From: Avena insularis
Lineage: Eukaryota; Streptophyta; Magnoliopsida; Poales; Poaceae
Direction of reading: 5' to 3'
Assembly (NCBI GenBank): GCA_023614405.1
Contig: CM042691.1
Span: 173,572,927 to 173,636,926 of the forward strand
DNA: 64,000 nt
A program made the translations under genes and the position numbers. Shown piece by piece: positions 12,701-23,044 of the stretch (positions within the stretch are counted from its first letter, which is position 1; the number at the start of each line of letters is the position of its first letter). The notes under the pieces were generated by a model, which was not told the origin of the DNA, searched no databases, and was given only the letters and a program-made list of their open reading frames with translations.

Positions 12701-12920
12701 ATGGGAGAGACAGACACCCGCAAAGCCACTTATGTAATGCAAGTTGCATGTTGATCATGGATCAAGTCTCATGAACGATGTCATGTTAGGTTAGCCCGGG
12801 CCGTTTCATCCCACCATCCCGAAAGATGCAAAATACACAAGAAGCAATTGATAATAAAAGAACCACCGCCCACAATGACCATTGTGTTATAATCGTGCAA
12901 CAGATCTACATATAGACACG
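9752..12920 (-). other. Y1 interior: degenerate leader, gag and integrase area
   Basis: This 3.2-kb AT-rich stretch has no convincing frame on either strand and aligns with Y2 35694-38761. Near 11880-12180 the minus strand has the 'cacgtgatgatcgg' and 'cttggaacacggaataccgaaagg' pieces, which I recognise from leaders of Angela/BARE-like copia elements. I cannot place gag or integrase domains with confidence. Confidence 0.6.
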
Positions 12921-12932
12921 CCTCTGATACCA
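12921..12932 (-). other. Primer-binding site of Y1
   Basis: On the minus strand this reads TGGTATCAGAGG, complementary to the 3' end of initiator Met-tRNA apart from the last base. It lies one base after the end of the 5' LTR. It primes minus-strand DNA synthesis. Confidence 0.85.
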
Positions 12933-12933
12933 C

Positions 12934-14831
12934 TATAGGGGTTCGTAGCATGGAAAACAAAAACTTTATATCGCATGAACACACACAAGACAAGATCTAT
13001 CTACTAGATTGTAGCAACGAGTCGATAGAGTACTAACCCTCGAAGATCCAAAGCGGTTAACGAGAACAGATTCTCGTGGGGGATGTAGTCATTCACTTGA
13101 CGATCTCAAGATCGCTTAGACGATCCTTCCGGTGCCGCGTTCTGGCATCACTCCCACAGTCGGTCACATGTTCGGTACTCTATGAAGACCTTCTTCTCCC
13201 TTGTTCCAGCAGGCAGCAGAGGTTGTAGCTCTCTCCTCACAATTCCGGCACCATGACGGAGTGGTGTAGAAAGTAGAGGGGAGATCCCGCAGGGCTTCAC
13301 GTAAGCTAGAGAGAGTATGGTGGAGTAGAGGGAGCCCCGGAAATCTAGGTTTTAGAGGGCTGAGGTTTAGGGGTAGCTAGCAACTAGAGTTTAGCTAGTC
13401 GGTAGCGGTTTAGAGTAGATCTAGATTGGCCACAACTAGAGACGGGGCGGGGGCCAACCAGGGTTTCCTCTGTGTCAAGGGGGCGCCGCATCCCCTCTAT
13501 ATATGAGAGGGAGGGGCGTTAAGGGGGAGGGAATCCTCCCCCAACACGACATCATGTGGCCGGCGGCAATGGGAGGGAGGATTCCTTCCCTAGGTAAGAA
13601 TCCTTCCCTCCCTCCACATGGAAATATTGTCCCAGTTTTACTTTTTCAAACTCCCTTTTTGACTTTCAAATTAGAGTTTGATTTCTCTCTTACAACTGTC
13701 CAGCCAAGTGAACTAGGACATGATGCAACCATTCCGCTTTGTCATGAAACATCCATGTACCCTTCCCCTTCCGGATCAGTGGACCTTCTATACCCTTCTA
13801 GAACATTCTGCTGAAAACACAGAAACCATTCCTAAACTCCGGAATTGGACTTTCCTTATATGAATCTTCTTCTCCAGACCATTCCGGATCTCCTCGTGAT
13901 ATCACGGATCCCATATGAAACTTCGAACAACATTCAGTATTCTTACTCACATTCCATATCTACTAAAAACATCGAATCCTTAAGTGTGTCTCCCTACGGT
14001 TCGTGAATTATGAAGACATGATCGAGACTCTTCTCTGATCAATTACCAATAGAGGAATCTGGAAATTTATATGGCTCCCAAATATTTCTACGATTAATTC
14101 ATGATCCAATGAATTATTTACGTACGATACCAATTTCACTATGTCTCGTGATACTTTACTTATCCGAGGTTTGATCGTCGGTATCTATGCATACCTAGTT
14201 CAACCTCATTACCGATAAGTACTCTTTACTCATTCCTGTGATATGTGACCCCTTGTGATCCAGTCACATGCTTGCAATCTAATTAGATGACATTCCACCG
14301 AGAGGGCCCAAAGTATATCTATATGTCATATGGATGGACAAATCCCACTCTTGATCCATGTGCCTCAACACATACTTTTCGAACACTCAATGCCACCTTT
14401 ATAACCACCCAGTTAAGAAGTGGTGGTTGATGTCATCAAAGCATCCATACGGTGATGGTGATTTACATGATCTCATGGTCGAAGGATTTAGGTTACTATG
14501 TATTCAAAGATTATAGCAAGTGAACTATTTAAATGACTTGATCTTATGCTATGCTTAACTATAGGAGTATGTCCATCACATCATTCTACTAATGATATGA
14601 ATTTGTTGTTAATAACATCTCAATGTTCATGATCAGGAAACCATGATCATATATTAACCAACAAGATAGTTTAACAAGAGGCTTTACTAGGGACTCTAAT
14701 ATGTTTACAAATCACACAAGTATTAATGTTTCCAGTTAATAAAATTATAGCATGGTATGTAAACATTTATCATAAGCATGAAGATATGATAATAACTACT
14801 TTATTATTGCCTCTTGGGCATATCTCCAACA
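12934..14831 (-). repeat. 5' LTR of Y1 (1898 bp)
   Basis: On the minus strand it starts TGTTGGAGATATGCCCAAGA at 14831 and ends ..cccctata at 12934 (the final C of CA is lost). It is ~116 bp longer than the Y2 5' LTR, which has lost the GC-rich block corresponding to about 13480-13620. A ctcatatataga TATA-like string lies near 13494-13508. Its diagnostic bases match the Y2 5' LTR rather than its own 3' LTR. Confidence 0.9.
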
Positions 14832-15302
14832 AGTACAGGATTGGCACCCATTGGGTGTTAAGGACTTCTCGGGTAAAACTAGCGTTAAGTAACCTAGCTA
14901 GCTCCTGCCTATAGTGTGTCTCTTCTCGTCCCCAAAGCGTCTTAGAGGTTGTTTCACCGGTTTGGATTTAGGATCGATGTTTAAGATGTGCTCGGCAAGT
15001 TCCCTAGGAACACCTTGCATGTCGGCAGGCTGCCAGGCAAATATGTCCTTGTTCTCATGGAGGAACTCGAGGAGCGAGCTTTCCTATTTGGGATCTAGGA
15101 TTTTTCCAGTTATGGTGGTCTTGGTGGAATCACCAACCACAAGTTCCACCAGCTTGGTTTTGATGGCGACCTTGAATGCAGGTTCAGAGTCAGAAATCTG
15201 TTTCTTCAAAGCCGGCATCTCCGAGGCATCGACATGACGCTGGATCTCCTTGAATTTTTCGCTATAGAGGATGGCTTCGTCAAAGGCGACTTCACTTTGC
15301 AT
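14832..15302 (-). pseudogene. pol: G1 pre-RT and N-terminal reverse transcriptase
   Basis: On the minus strand from 15302: SEVAFDEAILYSEKF, then KTKLVELVVGDS, a stop at TAG (near 15086), then the gypsy RT entry with HENKDIFAW, PADMQGVPRELAEH and ILNIDPKSK, and a KSLTP..CQSCT segment. The last part is out of frame because one base is missing relative to G2. The RT is cut by the Y1 5' LTR just after the codons for NPVL. The rest of RT is not in the left arm of this window. Confidence 0.78.
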
Positions 15303-15862
15303 GTACTCCCTTTCCTTTGTGAAGCTTACGGCAACGGTGATGATACTGTTTGGCCCCGGTATATTGAGCTTGTTATAGACAAGTCATGGCTTGTCCAAGG
15401 AGTGGAATATGTCGCGTACGAATATGACGTGGTACACGCTCTTGAAGGGGACCACTTTGATGGTCATGCGCTCTTGGGGGTAATTTTTAACATCACCAAA
15501 GGAGATCGGAAGGGTAATGCATCGAAGGGACCAAGCCTCCCGTCCAGGAACAACACCATGGAACACGGTGCTAGTCTACCTTAGGTTGGTCTCCGTCAAG
15601 TTCATCTTGTGCAGTGTATCTAGGTACATGATGTTGATGCTGCTTCCACTGTCCGTCAATCAGAGGCTTCATGACCATGGCCTACTGGTTCTCGATCGGG
15701 ATGAAGTCTGTGTGATCTGTTCTTTCCCAAGTAATTGGAACTTCTGACCAGCATAGGTACTAGGGAACTAGAGGTAGGGTAGCCATTAGTACCCTTAGAG
15801 AGGTTTTCTATGCCCGGATAGTTGGAGAGCCAAGTAAAGTGTGGTGGATGGGGGCCTTTTTT
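15303..15862 (-). pseudogene. pol: G1 protease region, active site deleted
   Basis: The minus strand carries GREAWSLRCITLPISFGD, KVVPFKSVYHVIFVRDIFH and HSLDKP, matching the G2 retropepsin frame at 32936-33457. Around 15630-15660, G1 lacks about 26 bases that in G2 encode the residues just before the catalytic Asp of VDSGGS. This both removes the active-site context and shifts the frame. The region cannot be functional. Confidence 0.75.
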
Positions 15863-16681
15863 CAAAGGGTTTTTCCCTTGCCATCGCCCTTGTCGGCGTG
15901 TTTGGGCTCCACGTCCTCATCCATGTCATCTGAATCCTTGGACTCCTCTTCCTTATTCTTCCCTTTGCCATTTCCTCTCGGTCGGTTCTTCTGGCTTTGT
16001 TTGTACCTATACTTCGGGTCTTCCTTGAGATCACTTAAAAACATGCATGAGCGGTTGGTATGAGTGGCTTTGCCGTTGGCGTCGAGATGGATAAAACACG
16101 TCATATCGTGGTACTCCTCATATGTCTGGGGAATGGGGGGCGTTGCCGGGGTAGTTTCACTACCATGCTGCTTCCCATGACCAGCCCCTGGCCACGGCCA
16201 CGCTGTCCGCATTTGCCTCTGCCAGCGAATGTCATGGTGACCATGTCTAATGTTGGATTTTCTTTGGGTGGATTCTTCTGCTTATTGTTGTTGTTATTCT
16301 TACCTTTGTTCGGAACATCCACTATATATAGGGAACCGCAAGCATCATTGTCGGCAGCTGCAAACTTGCTGCCCAAGGAAATCATTTGATTGATATCCAA
16401 CTTGATGTTGTACTGGAGGCGCTTCAACGTATATCGGACCAGGGTTCCTTTTTCCAAGCCGTCGATAAAGGCGGCCATAGAAGTTTGATCGTGCGCTCCC
16501 GCTTAGGAATTTTTCATATCCAGCCAATGAGAAAGGTAGGCCGGAGAAGACTTTTCATTTTCCTGTATGCACCGCTGTAGGTCACCGATAGTGTAGGGAC
16601 GTTTATATGTACCCTCTAAATTCTTGGTGAACGCTTCGTGCGTGTCCAACCAATTGCATATGGACTTCTCCGTAAAGTCGT
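15862..16681 (-). pseudogene. gag: G1 gag, C-terminal part
   Basis: On the minus strand it continues the capsid split by the solo LTR: EKSICNWLDTHEAFTKN, TYKRPYTIGDLQRCIQ, SHWLDMK, then AFIDGLEKGTLVRYTLKRL, FAAADNDACGSLY, a Lys/Asn-rich stretch and GRGKCGQRGRGQG (Arg-Gly rich). A shift leads into DMTCFIHLDANGKATHTN and a basic-acidic tail. I see no classical CCHC knuckle; the Arg-Gly stretch may bind RNA. It is colinear with 32046-32932. Confidence 0.78.
16677..16681 (+). repeat. Target-site duplication (left) of solo LTR
   Basis: gtcgt here repeats at 20696-20700 on the other side of the solo LTR. The uninterrupted site in G2 is at 32041-32045 (tcgac on the opposite strand). Confidence 0.9.
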
Positions 16682-17479
16682 TGTAGCATCGCAAAAATAT
16701 AAAACAATGATCATCGAACTCTAATCACTAAAATAAGGGTTAACAAAAACTTTGAGTAATTAAAATCATATGAATGCATGTGTGTATCTAACGATTTGAT
16801 AAATGCATGAATGATTTGTGTGATTAACCTAAAATAGCAAGAAATGGTTTAAAGATGAATATAACATCATATAAAACATTTCCAAGCAGAAACAAATAAA
16901 GATAAAATCAAAAACAAATCAATTAAGGCAAATGGTCATTTTTGCCAATCTTGCTCACTAGGTCACTTTGAGTGTTTCTAGTCCAAGATTTCAAATAGAA
17001 ACTTTTCCAATTCTTTTCACCCCTTGCTAGACCAAGTAAAAATGAATCAAATCCCACCTTTCAAACTTTCAGAAACATTTGGCAACCTCATTCAAATCAC
17101 AATTCAAAATTGAATCTTTATCATGTCAGAAGATCACACATTTTTCGAAACCCAACCAAACCAGTGTCCCTTGACTAATCCAACTAACTAGATACTCCCT
17201 AGTATGTGCCTAGCAAACCCACCAAGTTTGAATCCAAAATTCAAATTTAAATTTCTTTCAGCCATTTCGTCAAACACCTTTTTTGCAGCAAACAAACAAA
17301 CAACAAACACTATAGTGAGCAGTGAATTTTGCCAACCTTGTTCCCTCTCTAGCTATCACTACACTCTCAGTAGATGATATAGCCCAATTAACAAGCCTTA
17401 GCACCACTGTGAGATTGGCATAGCCATTAATGGTGACCATGCTGAGCCTATTTGCCAACCCCAATGTCACCAGCGAGCT

Positions 17480-18260
17480 AGAGGAAGAACTAGCCTCGCC
17501 AACCTTGTCCGGTACACGCAGCACCGTCCACCGCCACTACTTGTCCCAGCCCCGAGCGCGGCCAGCCACTGGACCACCCGCCAAGCACGCGCCCAGCCTC
17601 TCTGCGTGCGAGCCGAGAGCGCGCTAGTGTGCCACACTCGACCAGCGCCCATAGACCGCGCTCCGCCCTCACCGCTTGCATGCGTGATCGCCAACACTCC
17701 ATCACCCCGCCAGACAACACCGTTCGCCGCCGCTATACCAGTAGCACCCGTGCGCCATTAAATTTTCCGTCGGACCCGCCCAGAGCATCGGCGCGGTCCG
17801 ACCGATCACCACCGCCCCACGCCTCGCCACCATGCCATTGAGCTTCGCCAGGGAGCACAGCACCACCCCTACCATCGCCCATGCCATTAGCCCTCTACGC
17901 CGTCGACCACGACGAGCTCAGCCCGCACCCGTCGGTCCCCTTCATCCACTATAAAAGGAGACCTCCCCCGCTCATTTTCTTCACACCAGTTCACTCCCCA
18001 CCTCTCACTGATCACACCCACTCACTCCCGGAGCAAGGCGAGCACCAGGTTGCCGGAATTTCACTAGAGATCGCCGCTGCAGAGGAGGAGAGGCACCGTC
18101 GATTGGAGCCACCCCAGGAGAAGTTGCCGGTACCAGGAGAACCGCCGTCGTCGACTTCGTCGTTCGCCCCCGTCGCTGACCATCGCCTGAGCCCCGGTGA
18201 GCCTCCCACGACCCCCACATGTCGCACTAGGGTTCAGTCTCGCCGGAGCTGCCCGACATG
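17480..18260 (+). promoter_or_regulatory. GC-rich promoter-like block of solo LTR, with TATA at 17949-17958
   Basis: This is a CpG-rich island inside an AT-rich LTR, with ctataaaagg at 17949-17958 and a pyrimidine-rich start-site-like stretch after it (cattttcttcacaccag). It matches W LTR positions around 51780-52500 and 61620-62340. Long frames on both strands here come from base composition and are not supported as proteins. Confidence 0.55.
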
Positions 18261-19113
18261 GACGATGAACTAAACCCGTTCGATTAGAGTTAGATCATGC
18301 GACCTAGATCACCCTATACCTCTTCGCCCCTCATTGTCTCTCACTAACGCGTGGGGACAGCCACTTAACGAGCCTGCGCATGCGCTGTGCGTAGTGGGCT
18401 GGCCCAGTTAAATGTCCCGCGCGACCCGACAATTCAAATTCACGTTTATTCATTTATTTTCAAATACAGTTATGTACCTAGATTTAAAAATTAACCCATC
18501 TCGATTTACTAAACCAAAATGCATGAAACCAATTTTGTTAGAAAGGTACTAGAATTCTTAATCCAAGCCCGTTGGATTCAAACCATTTAGATTTGTAGAT
18601 CACCCATGGTAAAAATAACAAGGCAGAAGCTTTTCTGCATTCAAACATTTTTCAAAATTCAACCATAAAAGCTTTTGAGTTCATTCCAACTCTCAAAAAT
18701 CACATTTGACCATACCTTTCATAATATGTAAAAATATATAGGTTTACTTACAGAAATAATGATCAAGTAATAAAAGAATGCCACATTGGCATTTCTAGTC
18801 ACTTTAATTAAATAAAATAAAAAGGCTAAACCTTATTAAATTGTGACACCACTTTAAATCATATTCCCATGTACTGACATATGTGGTGATGACATGATGT
18901 CAACATGATCCCATGTTTGAGTTGGAGAATATTAAATCCTAAGTAGTGTTTCAATGAGTAGAAATTACTTTTCTCAAAATAAAATAAATGGGACAAGTGC
19001 TTTAATCTTGTAATGTTAGTGATGATGATAGATCATCTTGTGTGAACCTTTGTGTGATGATTAGAAATAGTTAAGTATTGTTTGGTGATTGTGTATCTCG
19101 TATTTATTTGTAG

Positions 19114-19206
19114 ATGCTAGTACCGACCAAGGATACGAGGAGGAAGGAGAATACTACGAATAAGAAGCCTCGGAGAACTTCAACCACTTCTCTACACAAG
19201 GAAAGC
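19114..19206 (+). other. Conserved acid-rich coding-like segment 1 in solo LTR
   Basis: After a splice-acceptor-like tatttgtag, the frame reads DASTDQGYEEEGEYYE, then TAA where the W LTRs have a Glu codon, then a shared ENFNHFS tail. It is the same segment as at 53382 and 63236. The function is unknown. The segment could be an exon of a small LTR-encoded peptide or a captured gene piece. Confidence 0.4.
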
Positions 19207-20334
19207 TAACACTTTCAGGATACCCTACTTATCCAAGCTACTACTTGCTTGTTACTATGCCAACTATATGCCTTAAGCATATGTGATTATACCCACTTGA
19301 CCCACCATCCTAGTTTTACTTGCAAGCTTAGTATTTTATTTTATTTATTAAAAGCTTTGTATCAAAAGTTTACTTAGTGACTTGTAGATTCTAGAAAGAT
19401 AACTGAAGGTAGCATAAAGAGCATAAAATTTGGCCTAAGTTATATAATATTGATGTCATCCTAAGGCATGAGATTGAACTTAGCCAATCCCCACTTGTTT
19501 ACCACCCCTCATTAGTATTTACCCCCACCTATAGATGCTAGTGCTAAGCATAAAAATTGATCAACTTGCTGAAAATGGTTATGAAAACCTTAGAATGATG
19601 AGCCATTATAATGAAATGTTTGACATGTGTTCTTGAACACCAGATGATTTTGATGATGAAAATGTTGAGGCATGAGCCTTAGCCCTTTATAAAACTGATG
19701 GTTGTATGGATGCGATACCATTCCAATTTTACCGTACAACCACAATACCCGAAATTTGGGTAGGGCTTGACTGGAAATTTATATACCTTAGTATGGGTTC
19801 CCTTGCGGCCAAGGTCTGAGCTGAGGCTACCTTGTGAAGATTGTCCACCTGTGCAGTACCCAACATGACAGTTGGTCATGGTTGGGAGGCCAAACTCACA
19901 GGAGAGGTGCCTATACTAGGGCATGTAATTGAAAGGTTAGGATTGATTATCCACATACTGAGTATGGTGAATTCAGGATTGTTCCTGACGGATGTATCGA
20001 ATGTTATGGTGAAAGTGTAGAATCTCTACAGGGTGTCAAACTATTCGAATAGCCGCGTCCGCGGTTATGGATAGTTGGAGTGGCCATACTGTTCTATCGT
20101 CAGATGTTTTCAAAATGACTTATGAAATGGTTTATGACTTTGACTTGACCACAACAGAGTTGTGATATGAAATTCAAGTTCCCACTTAGGTGTTATAAAA
20201 CTTTCAACTAGTTATCTTTGCTTTTGAACTTAGTAGAGTAAATCTGGCTTTTTGCAAAACAACCCTAGAGCTTAGCATCCTACTACAAAAACCCCCTTTA
20301 ATTATTAGTATTAGTTTGCGAGTACTTAAAGAGT

Positions 20335-20421
20335 ACTCATGGCTTTGTCCCTGGCTATTCCCGTGGACAAAATATGAAGAGGAATATCAGGATGACGGAC
20401 CGCATGAAGGTTACGACAACT
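20335..20421 (+). other. Conserved acid-rich coding-like segment 2 in solo LTR
   Basis: The frame reads KEYSWLCPWLFPW, then YEEEYQDDGPHEGYDN and a TAG stop. The W 5' LTR encodes KEYSWLCPWLFPW..YEEEYLEDGPQEGYDN with the same TAG (near 54702). Keeping both the frame and the stop in a diverged LTR suggests past coding function. Confidence 0.4.
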
Positions 20422-20695
20422 AGGATCATCTCCCATCGTCAGCAATGCTTGTGACCCTGAAGATGGAGCTTCACCTATGCTGTCGTTACTATTACGTTTT
20501 TCCGCTACTTGAATTGTATTAAGCACTGGATCATGAGATCCTTATTTGTGTAAGACCTTGTGTATGGTTTGTAATGGATGATGTACTGTGATATCCAAAT
20601 CTGTTATGTCTCGCAAAAATGGTAATCCTGGGATTGCGATGTATGGCATAATAGGCATTTGGGATTAAAAATCTGGGTGTTAACAGTCGTTGATC

Positions 20696-20700
20696 CATTG
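20696..20700 (+). repeat. Target-site duplication (right) of solo LTR
   Basis: gtcgt matches 16677-16681 exactly. Confidence 0.9.
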
Positions 20701-20980
20701 GCGGGCGGTGCTAGTCAACATCAATGAGAGGTAATTGATGGCGTAGTTGGGGTTTCCCCCTGCGATTTCCACTTCTTCATTGTTGTCGTGCAACCATATA
20801 GATGGCCTAGCGTTTCCGTCATAGGGCTTAATAGTATTGTCAATCCAGAAATCCTTGGGGTAAGTTGTGGCCCGTATGACTGGGCCAAAACAAAGTGGTC
20901 CTAGGTATTGTCCTTCCCAGGCTTCGTAGATCTTGTCTAGGAGCAATCGCGCGTCATATGGCTCCATGATTCCTTTGTGC

Positions 20981-20985
20981 TTATC
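20981..20985 (-). other. Empty target site for element Z in G1
   Basis: On the minus strand G1 reads gaatcgataagcacaaagga without a break. In G2 the sequence starts gattagcacaaacga directly after the Z LTR end (31746), so gatta/gataa is the Z target site. G1 lacks Z here, hence Z entered after the arms were separate. Confidence 0.7.
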
Positions 20986-21310
20986 GATTCCATGGGAAGG
21001 GTTGTGTGATCTATGCGTTCCTCCTCCGCCAAGGTGGCTGCTAGGTGGAGACGGTGGTGGCGGTGGGTTAGCCTTCTTTCTGTTGCCCTCCTGCGACTCC
21101 TCATGCTTGTCGCGGTTTCTTATCGGACGTGGAGGGTCATGGTGCGACCTGCTCCTGTGCCTGTTGTTGCCGCTACGCTCTTCATCATGTCAAGGTTGCT
21201 CCACATTATCATGAATGTCGATTCCACCATGTTGGTGGCTAGGTGGAGGCATGCTCGTACGATGGCGAGCTTATGGGCCTTCGTGATGTCGGGAATGCCG
21301 GGAATGCCGG

Positions 21311-22971
21311 GAAACACAAACATAGATCTAATCACAACTTGTACAAAAATATGCCACAGAGATAATATGCATGCATTCAACATGGTACTTATGCAAGATT
21401 TGTTTTTCTAAATTGGCCAAGGTAGTCTAACATGGTACTTATGCAAGTATTGATTTCTTACGGGTTTAAATTACTTTGGACCATTATTATAATTCATAGG
21501 CTCAGTAGAATATCCAACCATCTAATTAGCCCCAAATTAGATCTAATGATCTTAAGCAAGGTTTTATAATTTTTTTCAGTAGGTATTGTAAAAACAAAGT
21601 CAACGCAACAAGAATCAACTAAAACGGGGTTTTAATTATTTTTCTATGGATTAAACACTCTAATCTAAAGATTAAATTATACACAGAAAACCCAACTATA
21701 AACTTGAAGTTTTATTGCAGATCTGTGTTCTACATAACTTTGTGAATCCAATGGTATATTATATGGTAAATTTGGCCAACTAATTGTTTTTCTATGAATT
21801 TCGCAAGTTTTAACACAAATCTGCCAATTAGATCTAGCCCTAATCAAGAACGTGCCAAGTGGCGTAACTAAGGCAACTGAACTTGGCGGTGTGTAGCAGC
21901 GGCCACGCGGCACAACGCTATTAGTGCATACCCCTTCGGCCCTCCCTTCTAATCTGGCCCGCATACTTCCAATGGGACGGCCGAGAGGGCTCTACTGACC
22001 TGTGGCGGTGGCGGCGATGGAGCCGATGGTGGCGTCGGTGGTCGGTGTCCTGGCGGCTCCAGCGGTCTTGGAAGATGACGAAGTTGTCCCCTCGATGCGC
22101 ACGGGGATGGCGAATCTCCCAATGGTCTCAGCGCGGTCCCTCTCCTCCTCTATCTCCCATGGTCGGCCGTTCCTCCTCTCGGTCCCGATGGGCTCCGGCG
22201 AGCAATTGCCGGAGACCCCCTGCGATTTGGAAGAAACGAGTTAGATGGGAGGATCGGGTAGGTCGAGGCGAGTAGTGTGGAAGGTAGAACAGGGCTCGAG
22301 GTGTTCTGGAGGGTCGCCAACCTCGAGCTCCGATGGCGGACTGCTCCGGCGATATCGGAATACGGCGAAACGGGCGCTAGGGTTGGAGAAACACAAAAAC
22401 AACGGTGGGGGCCAAAGCAGTGGTATAAGAGGGGAAGATTTCTTGAAGTAGGGGGCACGGATTCGAATGGAGGGCGGAGAATCACGAGGATTTTGAATCG
22501 GATTCGTGTTCTTCAGGGACTCCTGCTGGAGGTGGGGGATGGCTCAGCCCACATCGGTGGCATCGGCGGCCGGGCTGAAGCAGGCTTCTTGCGCTACTGA
22601 TGGATAGGTAGTTGGGCCTGGTTGCTGGCCCGGTAGGTTAGATTGTTTATTTTTTTTCTTTTCATTTTCCATTTCTGTTTTAGTAATTCATTTGTAACTT
22701 TTGCATATCAAGTCCAAAAGTGATGAAACCAACTTTAAAATTTTTGTAAAAAGAAGGTGGTCATCATAGGACCATAGGGTAATATTTTTACAGAGTTTTT
22801 AGAAGGGTCAAGCATGATTACATCATTATTTCTCACATAAGGAAAATCTTTATTAGGGTTTTGGTAGGTTTTGTTGTTAGGGTTTTGTTGCAACTTCATT
22901 TGTAGGATCCAATGATGCAAGGATGATGCATGCTTCTAATAACACCCTAATATAAAATCTGGGATGTTACA
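21311..22971 (-). repeat. 3' LTR of Z, truncated
   Basis: It starts on the minus strand at 22971 (TGTAACATCCCAGATTTTAT) and matches the first part of the 5' LTR (30067-31745). It stops at 21311, where the homology ends and G1 begins. About 1.4 kb that should follow (equivalent to ~28690-30066) is absent. It differs from the 5' LTR by scattered substitutions and lacks a 12-bp unit present at 30785-30800. Confidence 0.85.
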
Positions 22972-22985
22972 AACCTACCCCCTTA
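22972..22985 (-). other. Polypurine tract of Z
   Basis: On the minus strand this reads aagggggtaggtt directly before the TGTAACATCC start of the 3' LTR. Confidence 0.75.
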
Positions 22986-23044
22986 AGAAGAATCTCGTCC
23001 TCGAGATTCGGGCTGGCTATCAAATAGGTGTGGGTGTTCTGCCT

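Larger units (their letters stand above)
6602..14831 (-). mobile_element. Ty1/copia element Y1, degenerate, minus strand (left arm)
   Basis: Reading on the minus strand: 5' LTR 14831-12934, primer-binding site, ~5 kb interior without usable frames, polypurine tract, then a 3' LTR interrupted by copia1 at 6601. LTR ends and leader resemble the Angela/WIS/BARE-1 group of Triticeae copia elements (TG-TTGGAGATATGCCCAAGAGG type); this is recalled similarity, not a search result. It is inserted in gypsy G1 at 14831/14832. The Y2 element on the plus strand enters gypsy G2 at exactly the same base, so Y1 and Y2 are copies of one insertion. Confidence 0.88.
16682..20695 (+). repeat. Solo LTR of the W gypsy family (4014 bp)
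   Basis: It begins tgtagcatcgcaaaaatata, ends gggtgttaaca, and is flanked by perfect gtcgt duplications (16677-16681 and 20696-20700). It aligns along its full length with the W LTRs (50996-54963 and 60816 on), including the GC-rich block, TATA box, two acid-rich segments and the 'ctattcgaatagccg' stretch. There is no interior sequence, so it formed by LTR-LTR recombination. It is clearly more diverged from the W LTRs than these are from each other. On the plus strand it is opposite to its host G1. Confidence 0.93.
14832..21310 (-). mobile_element. Ty3/gypsy element G1 fragment, minus strand (left arm), with nested solo LTR
   Basis: This is a gypsy interior without its own LTRs in view. On the minus strand it holds gag (21310-20696 and 16681-~15860), protease (~15860-15303) and the start of RT (15302-14832). 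It is split by a solo LTR at 16682-20695 with a perfect gtcgt duplication, and cut at the RT by Y1. The Gag capsid sequence and the NPVLV-type RT entry suggest the Tat-like branch of Ty3/gypsy. It is homologous in inverted orientation to 31746-33898. Confidence 0.85.
20696..21310 (-). pseudogene. gag: G1 gag, N-terminal part
   Basis: On the minus strand there is a proline-rich N-terminal segment (KKANPPPPPSPPSSHLGGGG near 21080-21010). Capsid sequence follows: MEPYDARLLLDKIYEAWEGQ, CFGPVI, KDFWIDNTIKPYDG, WLHDNNEEVEI and YLSLMLTSTARQWI, ending where the solo LTR is inserted. It extends about 325 bases further upstream than G2. The outer end at 21291-21310 has two 9-bp gggaatgcc repeats and joins the truncated Z LTR. 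Confidence 0.78.

Noticed and set aside
15234..15584. Plus-strand 116-codon frame
   Set aside because: Antisense of the G1 protease/RT region, which has clear homology on the minus strand.
21013..21411. Plus-strand 132-codon frame across 21311
   Set aside because: It spans the junction between antisense G1 gag and the Z LTR, so it cannot be an old gene.
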